Assembly (NCBI GenBank): GCA_021156175.1 | Contig: JAJNBL010000005.1 | Location: 62,001-126,000 of the forward strand | Direction of reading: 5' to 3' | Source of the DNA: Rickettsiales bacterium | Lineage (GTDB): Bacteria; Pseudomonadota; Alphaproteobacteria; Rickettsiales; JAJNBL01 | Length of the DNA stretch: 64,000 bases | Part shown: one piece after another, positions 43,614-50,758 of the stretch | Position numbering within the stretch: position 1 is the stretch's first letter | How the letters are laid out: the number at the start of each line of letters is the position of its first letter | The notes under the pieces: model-generated | Database searches by the model: none | Told to the model about the DNA's origin: nothing | The model's input: only the letters and a program-made list of their open reading frames with translations | Translations under genes and position numbers: made by a program

Positions 43614-44873
43614 ATGTTTAGGCTTATGAAAAAGCGCATCCTTCTTATCATTACTGGCAGTATCGCAGCCTACAAGGCGCTCGATCTCTTGCGCCTGCTC
43701 CAAAAAGAGGGACATGAACTTAACGTTGTGATGACGGCATCTGCGCAGCGTTTCATCACCCCCCTGGCCGTTGCCTCGTTACACGGCAAGGAGGTTTATA
43801 CCGAACTTTTTTCCTTAAAAGACGAATCAGAAATGGGGCATATACGCCTCGCTCGCGATGCCGACCTTATCCTCATTGCCCCTGCAAGTGCGAATATCCT
43901 CGCCAAAATGGCACTTGGGCTAGCGGACGATTTAGCGAGCAGCATACTCCTAGCCACGCGAAGCCCGATAATGATAGCCCCTGCGATGAATCCCGCCATG
44001 TGGGAAAATCCTGCCACCCGCCGGAATATTGAACAATTAGAAGCCGATGGTAAAATTCTCCTTCGCCCTGAAAATGGCCTGATGGCCTGCGGCGAGACAG
44101 GAGAAGGACGGCTGCTTCCTCCTGAAACAATAGTGCAGCATGTGCAATCTTTTTTCGGAACCACGTCAACTTCACTTCCTTTAAAAGGCCGTAAAGCATT
44201 GGTCACAAGCGGCCCAACGGTCGAACCGATTGATCCTGTGCGCGTGCTGACCAACCGCTCTTCCGGGAAACAAGGCTATGCCATTGCCACAGCTCTGGCC
44301 GAAAAAGGTGCAGAGGTGACACTGATCTCCGGCCCTGTCAGCATCCCCACGCCTTCTAATGTCACCTTGATACGGGTTGAAACGGCAGAAGAAATGTTAA
44401 AAGCGTGTGAGCAAGCCCTCCCCGCTGATATCGCGATCTGCACCGCCGCCGTATGCGATTGGAAAGTGGTTGCTTCGCCCCAGAAAATCAAAAAAGGCGG
44501 AACCTCTGCACCTTCTTTCTCTTTGGCAGAAAATCCAGATATTCTTAAAACGCTGTCCAAACACCCAACCTCACGTCCAAGCCTGGTGATAGGATTCGCA
44601 GCAGAAACGGAAAATCTCCTGGAATATGCTACTGCAAAACATGCAAAGAAAGGCTGCGACTGGCTGCTTGCTAATGATGTATCCCATCCGGAAAGCACCT
44701 TTGGAAGCGATACTAACTGTGTCCTTTTCTTGGATAATTCTGGAGCTGCAGAACCTTGGGAATCCATGACAAAGAAAGCGGTTGCAGAGAAATTGGTCAA
44801 AAATATTATAGATTTCTTTGGTTCAAAAGAAGGCATTACCCCCCTTCCAAACAACCAGCGACGACTTGCATAA
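43614..44873 (+). CDS. coaBC: CoaBC, phosphopantothenoylcysteine synthetase/decarboxylase
   Basis: Bifunctional enzyme of CoA synthesis. The N-terminal FMN-dependent decarboxylase CoaC shows ITGSIAAYKALDLLRLL, APASANILAKMALGLADDL, the PAMNPAMW active-site motif and MACGETGEGRL with the catalytic cysteine. The C-terminal synthetase CoaB shows LVTSGPTVEPIDPVRVLTNRSSGKQGYAIA, CTAAVCDWKV and FAAETENL. Length 419 is normal. The ATG at 43614 has AGGG upstream; an ATG at 43626 is the alternative. Confidence 0.96.
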   Translation: MFRLMKKRILLIITGSIAAYKALDLLRLLQKEGHELNVVMTASAQRFITPLAVASLHGKEVYTELFSLKDESEMGHIRLARDADLILIAPASANILAKMALGLADDLASSILLATRSPIMIAPAMNPAMWENPATRRNIEQLEADGKILLRPENGLMACGETGEGRLLPPETIVQHVQSFFGTTSTSLPLKGRKALVTSGPTVEPIDPVRVLTNRSSGKQGYAIATALAEKGAEVTLISGPVSIPTPSNVTLIRVETAEEMLKACEQALPADIAICTAAVCDWKVVASPQKIKKGGTSAPSFSLAENPDILKTLSKHPTSRPSLVIGFAAETENLLEYATAKHAKKGCDWLLANDVSHPESTFGSDTNCVLFLDNSGAAEPWESMTKKAVAEKLVKNIIDFFGSKEGITPLPNNQRRLA

Positions 44874-44949
44874 ACACAAAAACACCCCCTTTTTACTCCC
44901 ATTTCAGCAGGAATCCGTATAATTTCCCTTCAAATCATCATGTTAATGC

Positions 44950-44978
44950 TTGACGATTCTCTTTGGGGGCGGTAGAAC
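44950..44978 (+). promoter_or_regulatory. Sigma-70-like promoter for ihfA
   Basis: TTGACG (five of six) and TAGAAC (four of six) with the ideal 17-base spacing. The predicted transcript start lies about 50 bases before the ihfA ATG. This is among the best-scoring promoters in the window by eye. Confidence 0.6.
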
Positions 44979-45035
44979 ACCCTGTAACATTAAGAATTAC
45001 TCTTCGAAGAATAAAGTTCATAGGAAGTTATATTT

Positions 45036-45329
45036 ATGTCTAATACTCTCACCCGCGCAGCTCTTACCGATGCAATCTATAAAGAAATTGGTTTATCTTT
45101 GGCAGAATCAGCAAGTCTCGTTGATGATGTACTCGAAACCGTTATCATTGCACTCGAAGCGGGTGAAGATGTCAAAATCTCTTCATTTGGCAGCTTCCGC
45201 CGTCGTCAAAAAAATGCGCGCATCGGCCGTAATCCTAAAACAAAACAGGAAGCGGTGATCACTCCACGTACCGTAGTGACCTTCCATGCCTCGAATCTCC
45301 TGAAACAGTATCTTAACGACAATAAATAG
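45036..45329 (+). CDS. ihfA: IhfA, integration host factor alpha subunit
   Basis: DNA-bending protein that pairs with IhfB. LTRAALTDAIYKEIGLSLAESASLVDDVLE, VKISSFGSFRRRQKNARIGRNPKTKQEAVITPRTVVTF-type sequence (in two stretches here) with the arm proline in RNPKT is typical, and alpha rather than HU is supported by the merR gene next to it, a conserved alphaproteobacterial order. Length 97 is normal. GGAAG lies upstream of the ATG. Confidence 0.95.
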   Translation: MSNTLTRAALTDAIYKEIGLSLAESASLVDDVLETVIIALEAGEDVKISSFGSFRRRQKNARIGRNPKTKQEAVITPRTVVTFHASNLLKQYLNDNK

Positions 45330-45368
45330 TATAGATTGCTGTCGACACGCTCTTGAGGAGGGGCAAGA

Positions 45369-45923
45369 ATGACAGAACATCTGATTGACAATACCGAAGA
45401 CGATATTCTTGACCTCAACCTCGAAGAAGAGGAAGACGGTAAAGCACCAGGCGCGTTTCGTACCATTGGTGAAGTCGCCGAAGAGCTTGGCGTTGCGCAG
45501 CATGTCTTACGGTTTTGGGAAAAAAAATTCCCGCAAGTAAAACCTATCAAACGCCGCGGCCGCCGTTACTACCGCCCGGACGATATAACCTTCCTTACCC
45601 GGATTAAAAGCCTCCTTCATGAGCAAGGCGTGACGATCCGGGGAGCACAAAAATTCCTGAAAACTCATCCTACTGCCAAAATAGACAAGGATTTGTTGGA
45701 CGAACTTCACACTTTTAATACCGGCCCGGCATCTTTTAAGAAAGAACCGATCCTGGATCCAAGCCAACCACGGCCACGCATCCTGAACGTACCGCTTACC
45801 CCTATAGAAATGGCGGTGGATACGGTGATTGATGACCTCACGCAGATTCGTGATCACCTAAAAGACGCGCTTAAAGACGCTAAAAGCTTAAGAGTAAATA
45901 AAACCGAAGCGGCGGATGCTTAA
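45369..45923 (+). CDS. MerR-family transcriptional regulator downstream of ihfA
   Basis: The N-terminal half is a MerR winged helix-turn-helix ([27 protein letters not shown], then [22 protein letters not shown], about residues 30-95). It lacks cysteine metal-binding motifs at the C-terminus, so a metal sensor is unlikely; the last 90 residues are helical and acidic. The ihfA-merR pair is widespread in alphaproteobacteria but the regulon is not established. GAGGAGG precedes the ATG. Convergent with the sensor kinase 14 bases away. Confidence 0.9.
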   Translation: MTEHLIDNTEDDILDLNLEEEEDGKAPGAFRTIGEVAEELGVAQHVLRFWEKKFPQVKPIKRRGRRYYRPDDITFLTRIKSLLHEQGVTIRGAQKFLKTHPTAKIDKDLLDELHTFNTGPASFKKEPILDPSQPRPRILNVPLTPIEMAVDTVIDDLTQIRDHLKDALKDAKSLRVNKTEAADA

Positions 45924-45937
45924 AAGCGCCTAAAGCT

Positions 45938-47527
45938 TTACGCTGAGATTGCCGTTGGAACGTAAACTTCTTCCTCTTTTATCGCAGGGAAAGAAAGAAT
46001 AAACTTTGCACCCGGTTCACGTGCGCCGGGATACAGCTCCGTCAGAGTAATCATCCCGCCGTGAAGATCCATAATTGCCCGGCAAATCGTGAGCCCAAGC
46101 CCCGTCCCAGCAATATGCTTATCCCCTTTGCCTGAACGATAAAATTTATCAAATACCCTGGCTTTGCAACCCGATAAAATCCCCGTCCCTTCGTTAGAAA
46201 CAGCAATACATCCGTAATCCCCGTCCCGATAAAATTCTATGGTGATATTTGCCTGAGGAGCGCCATATTTTACCGCATTATCCACAAGATTCTGCATGAT
46301 CTGCTCAACCAAACCCGTATCCATCAAGAATAAGGTACCTGGCGCGGCATCATTTACCAAAACTTTATGGTTAACCGTGCGATGCTCCATACGCTTTAAT
46401 ACCTGATGCACCAGGGTCGTAGGCCGTTGCCAGTCTTTATCGAGCTTGATCCCTCCGGATTCAAGCCGTGTCATGTGCAGAATATTATTGATAAATTTAT
46501 TGAGACGCTCCGCCTCTTCATGCGCCATGACCAGCAACTGATCTTGCGCCTCTTTGCTTAAAGAATCGACATAGCGAATAGACGAAAGCGAGCCAATCAC
46601 ACTGGCGAGCGGCGTTTTCAAATCATGCGTAACCGAAGCAAGCAAGGCAGAGCGTATGGTTTCCTGCTCTTTCTCCATGCGTTCTTTATGCACTGTATCC
46701 GCCAACATAATTCGTTCAATCGCCATCGCTGCCTGGTCTGCAAGCGTATGGATAAAAATCTTACTGGATGTATGGTGTGTCCATTCCGAAATTTCGACTC
46801 CCAGAATCCCTTCTTTTCCGGAATCATCTTTGGTTGGCATCTCCTTCGTCGGCATCCGCACACAATAGAAAAACGGCCATGGATCATCTTTATGCAACTT
46901 TGGTGGAACTCCGGTTTTCCAGACTCTCTCCGCCGCCTCTTTATACCGTTCTGGGCATGCCCCACCTGGATAACAATACTCCAAAACCCCTTTATCATTG
47001 GGCAGGAACAGGTACACTTTACCTTTGATAATCTCGCTTAACCCCTCCCCCAGTGCCTGCACTACTTCTTCCTGGCCATGGCATAGGATCAAGCGTCCAT
47101 AAAGCTTACTGAATGCAAAGGTCGTACGCCGCCGTTCGCGCGCTGTCTCCAGTTTCGATTTCGATTGCGCACCAATCAGCGCTGCAACAAGGGAAGCTGC
47201 AATAAATAGGACCAGATTCAGGAGATCATAAAGAGTATCCTTCAAACTTGTATGCTCACCCACAAGGTGATGGAAGAAAAGCTGATAAAGCCCAAATCCC
47301 ACCATCGAGATAAGAAAGCCCACCCATAAACCCTGAGTAATAGAAGCATATACGGTCACAATGATATAAAGCATACCAATGTTGACAAGGTTATCTTCGG
47401 TGTAGCTATCGGGGACTAATATAAAAATATAACTAACAACAGAAGCGAGAAACAGCGCGACTATTGACCCACCAAACCGTTGCACCACCGGGCGGAGCAT
47501 TAATGCTAAATTCCAGATATTTCTCAT
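45938..47527 (-). CDS. KdpD-like sensor histidine kinase lacking the N-terminal KdpD/USP domains
   Basis: Four N-terminal membrane segments of the DUF4118 type (about residues 15-130), a GAF-like region (140-280), a HisKA domain with the phospho-accepting histidine in SVTHDLKTPLASVIGSLSS (about 305) and an HATPase domain (NLVDNAVKYG, the VSNEGTGI box, AGTGLGLTICRAI). This is the C-terminal architecture of KdpD, but the cytoplasmic KdpD and USP domains are absent. Its ATG overlaps the dps stop by four bases, so the two are translationally coupled. No kdpFABC genes are near, so the signal need not be potassium. Confidence 0.88.
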   Translation of the reverse strand: MRNIWNLALMLRPVVQRFGGSIVALFLASVVSYIFILVPDSYTEDNLVNIGMLYIIVTVYASITQGLWVGFLISMVGFGLYQLFFHHLVGEHTSLKDTLYDLLNLVLFIAASLVAALIGAQSKSKLETARERRRTTFAFSKLYGRLILCHGQEEVVQALGEGLSEIIKGKVYLFLPNDKGVLEYCYPGGACPERYKEAAERVWKTGVPPKLHKDDPWPFFYCVRMPTKEMPTKDDSGKEGILGVEISEWTHHTSSKIFIHTLADQAAMAIERIMLADTVHKERMEKEQETIRSALLASVTHDLKTPLASVIGSLSSIRYVDSLSKEAQDQLLVMAHEEAERLNKFINNILHMTRLESGGIKLDKDWQRPTTLVHQVLKRMEHRTVNHKVLVNDAAPGTLFLMDTGLVEQIMQNLVDNAVKYGAPQANITIEFYRDGDYGCIAVSNEGTGILSGCKARVFDKFYRSGKGDKHIAGTGLGLTICRAIMDLHGGMITLTELYPGAREPGAKFILSFPAIKEEEVYVPTAISA

Positions 47528-48054
47528 ACGGTCTTAGCTTCGGGGGTTGCTTGTTTTAAGAGGCTTCGTAACATCCAGGCTGTTTTCTCATGAACTTTCA
47601 AACGCTGGATAAGTAAATCAATCGTGCCCTCATCCCCAGTTTCTGGGATTTCATGGATAATGTCACGGCATTCTTTGGCAAGCCGCTCATGGCCCTTATC
47701 CAGATTTCCTACCATCGCACGCCAGTCTCGCGGGACTTCCGCATCTTCTTCTATCACTTTAAGTTCAATAAATTCGTGGAATGTCCCAGGAGAAATAGCG
47801 CCTAATGCACGCATACGCTCCGCAATCTCATCCACCGCTTCACGCAACTCTTTATACTGTTGTTCAAACATCAAATGCAGATTATAAAACTCCGCGCCCA
47901 CCACATTCCAATGGTAATATTGTGTTTTAAGATACAGCGCGTAGGTGCTGGCTAAAATCCTCGCCGCCCCTTCCGCCGCATGTTTCCGATCTTTTTCCTG
48001 CATTCCGATATCAATATCGGACTGTTTCTCCATTATCGCGGATGATTCATGCAT
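47524..48054 (-). CDS. dps: Dps-family ferritin-like protein
   Basis: Dps binds and oxidises iron and shields DNA under starvation or oxidative stress. The intersubunit ferroxidase ligands are visible: TQYYHWNVVGAEFYNLHLMFEQQYKEL holds the histidines and Glu/Asp, followed by VDEIAERMRALG. The C-terminal EKTAWMLRSLLKQ helix is typical. Length 176 with the ATG at 48054, which has AAGGAG eight bases upstream. It lies between a response-regulator gene (105 bases upstream) and the kinase it overlaps by four bases. Confidence 0.93.
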   Translation of the reverse strand: MHESSAIMEKQSDIDIGMQEKDRKHAAEGAARILASTYALYLKTQYYHWNVVGAEFYNLHLMFEQQYKELREAVDEIAERMRALGAISPGTFHEFIELKVIEEDAEVPRDWRAMVGNLDKGHERLAKECRDIIHEIPETGDEGTIDLLIQRLKVHEKTAWMLRSLLKQATPEAKTV

Positions 48055-48159
48055 GGCAATGCTCCTTGGCTTCGTTATCCTACACGACAATAAGCGTCTC
48101 ACATTGGAAGTAGCTTTTCTATCCGGGAGCAAGGAGCTGCCTATAAAATCTTCATCAGC

Positions 48160-48900
48160 TTAAGCAACTGCTTGGACCTCATCCTGTTTTTTATCCTGAA
48201 CTGCTTGCTTTGGAGCATCGAAACGGTATCCAATCCCCGCTTCTGTTATAATATATTCAGGGTTCTCTGGATCCGCCTCTATTTTCTGGCGCACCTGCAT
48301 GATATAGACGCGCAAATACTGCTTATCTTCCGCATGCGCATCGCCCCACACCGCTTTTAATAGCTGGCGATGGGTTAACATCTTGCCTTGATGACGAATA
48401 AGGTAACTAAGCAGCTCATATTCTTTTGGCGAGAAATCCACGCGGGTTCCACGCACCGTCACTTCATGGCGAATAAAATCAATCACAATACCACCCGCTG
48501 CTAAGGTGCTATCCCCCAGTTCTTTCTGATAAATATGCTTCATTGCAGTATTCAAGCGTGCAATCAAGACTTTCATATCAAACGGCTTGGTCATATAGTC
48601 GTCAGCACCTTGTTCAAAGGCATCGACGATATCGCTCGCATCCGACCGCGCCGAAACCACAACTACTGGAATATCACTCCACTGCCGTAGGCGCTTTAAT
48701 ACTTCAATCCCATCCATATCCGGCAAACCCAGATCAAGGATAATCACATCTGGCTTATGGGAACCCGCAAGGCGAATACCCTCATTCCCCGATTCGGCTT
48801 CCACTACTTTAAAATTACACGCGGAGAGCGTCACTTCGATCATTTTCCGGATTTGCGGCTCATCATCAATGATAAGCACGGTAGGTTTCGATAGTTTCAT
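48160..48900 (-). CDS. OmpR/KdpE-family response regulator
   Basis: A receiver domain with LIIDDEPQIRKMIEV, the phosphorylated aspartate in VIILDLGLPDMDG (about residue 56) and the TKPFDMKVL lysine, then a winged-helix DNA-binding domain (VDFSPKEYELLSYLIRHQGKMLTHRQLLKAVWG, HLRVYIMQVRQKIE-like). Sequence and the KdpD-type kinase two genes on support the KdpE subgroup. AAGGAG lies nine bases before the ATG. It heads the regulator-dps-kinase operon. Confidence 0.92.
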   Translation of the reverse strand: MKLSKPTVLIIDDEPQIRKMIEVTLSACNFKVVEAESGNEGIRLAGSHKPDVIILDLGLPDMDGIEVLKRLRQWSDIPVVVVSARSDASDIVDAFEQGADDYMTKPFDMKVLIARLNTAMKHIYQKELGDSTLAAGGIVIDFIRHEVTVRGTRVDFSPKEYELLSYLIRHQGKMLTHRQLLKAVWGDAHAEDKQYLRVYIMQVRQKIEADPENPEYIITEAGIGYRFDAPKQAVQDKKQDEVQAVA

Positions 48901-48937
48901 AACGGACGCTCCTTGTTACATGCACACTTTAATAACC

Positions 48938-48966
48938 CTTATATTTACCGGCCTTGAGGCCATAAA
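48938..48966 (-). promoter_or_regulatory. Promoter with inverted repeat upstream of the response regulator
   Basis: On the minus strand TTTATG and TATAAG are 17 bases apart, about 35 bases before the start codon; the -10 is good and the -35 weak. A perfect inverted repeat GGCCT-CA-AGGCC (48950-48961) fills most of the spacer, where a bound regulator would control RNA polymerase directly. A weak -35 with a spacer operator is typical of activated or MerR-type promoters. Confidence 0.4.
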
Positions 48967-49151
48967 TACACGTTAGGCGAATACAAACCGAATAATATAA
49001 AATCTGGCGCTGAATCTCAACGCAACCTAGTGACGGTAAAGGATAATTTGGTGGGATGCAATAGAATAATTATTACAGTTATAACCATTTCACAATAGCT
49101 TCTTTATACCCGAAACCCTAAAGCCCTGACGGATGAGACGGCTGGTACAGG

Positions 49152-49180
49152 TTGTTTCCTCTCTATGTTTAGACTATAAT
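49152..49180 (+). promoter_or_regulatory. Promoter of the HIG1-like gene
   Basis: TTGTTT, 17 bases, then a perfect TATAAT. The transcript would begin about 38 bases before the ATG at 49225. Confidence 0.6.
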
Positions 49181-49224
49181 TGGCTATCTTCAGCTCCCTT
49201 ACCCTCAAAAACAAGGCATATCCC

Positions 49225-49419
49225 ATGCAAATTCTCCCTATATTGCTTGTTATTTTAATGATTGCAACACTGGGGGTATTAGGTGCAGGACTCATCACCA
49301 TGGCACGGGATGGCCAAAAACAGCGGGAACGCAGCAACCGCCTGATGGTCGCACGGGTGGTTCTTCAAGGTTTGGCTGTGCTTATAGTGCTCGCGATTGC
49401 AGTGTTTTCGCATAAATAA
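49225..49419 (+). CDS. Small twin-transmembrane HIG1-like protein
   Basis: Two membrane helices (about residues 3-25 and 42-60) joined by a basic loop with DGQKQRERSNRLMVARVVLQG, which resembles the loop and second helix of HIG1-domain proteins. In mitochondria and alphaproteobacteria such proteins associate with cytochrome oxidase; that role is inferred. At 64 residues with the ATG at 49225 it is complete. It has its own promoter and terminator, so it is monocistronic. Confidence 0.7.
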   Translation: MQILPILLVILMIATLGVLGAGLITMARDGQKQRERSNRLMVARVVLQGLAVLIVLAIAVFSHK

Positions 49420-49447
49420 AAAGAGCAGCGCAATGGCTGCTCTTTTT
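49417..49447. terminator. Bidirectional terminator after the HIG1-like gene
   Basis: A 12 bp perfect stem, AAAAAGAGCAGC / GCTGCTCTTTTT, with a six-base loop. It overlaps the HIG1-like stop codon and lies 23 bases beyond the convergent lipoprotein gene. Confidence 0.92.
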
Positions 49448-49469
49448 CCCTGATTATTCCCCTTCCAGA

Positions 49470-49916
49470 CTAATCTTTGAAAGGATTCGAATGTTTCGCA
49501 GGCGGGTTTTTGCACGAATAATAGTTCACATACGCACTACCTAACGGAATTCCACTTACCGGGCCAGCCTCCACTTCATTAGGTATATCTAAGAAAACGT
49601 AGTTAATTTTAGACTCTGGATGACTATTGGCATAAGCAAGGGCATTTTCGGTTAACACCGAACGCCCACCACCAAGCTTAAGCGTCCCTTTCATTTGAGC
49701 TGTAGTCCAGCTTTCTTCCGTTTTATTAACACGTAAGCACTCCGCTTCTGCAGCAGGATCTTTATACCCCACCATCAAACTCTTACCATTGGCAAGCTTC
49801 TCTTCAGAGACGACACGGCCTATAAACGAATTCTTGTTTTGTGTAAAACCACCACTAATACAGGCACTTAAAGAAAACAAAATAAGAGCAGCAGCAAAAT
49901 AATTTTTATGAGACAT
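49470..49916 (-). CDS. Small lipoprotein of unknown function
   Basis: With the ATG at 49916 the product begins with a lipoprotein signal peptide and lipobox LSAC (Cys19). The mature part, about 130 residues, carries two further cysteines (AEAECLRV and YYSCKNPP) that could form a disulfide. I recognise no domain. An upstream in-frame start at 49961 would bury the signal peptide and is unlikely. It is flanked by a terminator and an independent gene. Confidence 0.7.
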   Translation of the reverse strand: MSHKNYFAAALILFSLSACISGGFTQNKNSFIGRVVSEEKLANGKSLMVGYKDPAAEAECLRVNKTEESWTTAQMKGTLKLGGGRSVLTENALAYANSHPESKINYVFLDIPNEVEAGPVSGIPLGSAYVNYYSCKNPPAKHSNPFKD

Positions 49917-50049
49917 AATACATACCATTGTCAATTTAACCGAAGAACACACCAAATACACCAGTTCAGGCCATTTAGCAAATGTGAGTAGGCCGTTAAC
50001 CCCTCCTCAACCCAATATCCCTATAATTTACCCAAAATATGGGTAAGTT

Positions 50050-50718
50050 ATGGCACCAAACCGAAAACCTAATCCTCACGCAACGATTCGTCTGGTTCGC
50101 GCATTTATGCGCTTCCTCCTGTTGCCCGTGATCCTTACATATATCATCACCGGCAGCAAAGAAACCCTGCTGGTACTAGCGGCACTCCCAACTTTTGCCG
50201 TCATCGCACTCGATATTTTCCGTTACCGCCATGACTGGCTATGGAAAATATCCGACAAACTCTTAGGAAAATGGATGTTTGCACGGGAGAAGAACCGCTC
50301 GCATGAGGCTCTAAGCGGCGCAAGTTTTACCATGCTGGCTTTATGTATATGCCTTGTAACTTTCCCCAAAGACATCTTCATTATCACCTTCCTGGTGCTG
50401 ATTTTTTCTGATTGCATGGCCTTGATAACTGACCTTGTCCGCGGTCGCATCCGCTTCTTCGACCGGAGTTTTGAGGGTGCCATCGCGTTTTTTATAACCA
50501 CAATGGGACTCGCCGCCTTGTTCCCTCCCCCGCAAGCGACCATAGAAAGTGGGAGTTTGCTTATTTTTTACCTCGGAGTTGCCACGGGAGCCATCATGGC
50601 CGCGATCTTCCAAGGTGCATCGACCATCTTACGCATCAACCCTAACTTCCTGATTCCCCTTTCCTTTGGCGGAACGCTCTGGGCGTTTATGATGCTGGGT
50701 GGTATAACGGGCAATTAG
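50050..50718 (+). CDS. SEC59/DGK1-like (dolichol kinase/phosphatidate cytidylyltransferase-type) membrane protein
   Basis: Six or seven hydrophobic segments. The middle matches the bacterial relatives of dolichol kinase and diacylglycerol kinase Dgk1: HEALSGASFTMLALCICLVTFPKD, a conserved aspartate in LIFSDCMALITDLVRGRIR and FDRSFEGAIAFFITTM, equal to the family's GDxxAxxxGxxxG and KSxEG elements, though the second glycines are replaced. Such enzymes use CTP to phosphorylate lipids. Substrate unknown. uvrD follows after 40 bases. Confidence 0.65.
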   Translation: MAPNRKPNPHATIRLVRAFMRFLLLPVILTYIITGSKETLLVLAALPTFAVIALDIFRYRHDWLWKISDKLLGKWMFAREKNRSHEALSGASFTMLALCICLVTFPKDIFIITFLVLIFSDCMALITDLVRGRIRFFDRSFEGAIAFFITTMGLAALFPPPQATIESGSLLIFYLGVATGAIMAAIFQGASTILRINPNFLIPLSFGGTLWAFMMLGGITGN

Positions 50719-50758
50719 TAGTTCCCATTCTTTCCCCCCTCCGTTATAGTCAGAAAAA

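Larger units (their letters stand above)
48901..49224. other. Divergent promoter region between the response regulator and the HIG1-like gene
   Basis: About 320 bases with no open frame I can support. It contains the two promoters described separately (48938-48966 on minus and 49152-49180 on plus). The stretch between them is AT-rich and otherwise featureless to my reading. Confidence 0.5.
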
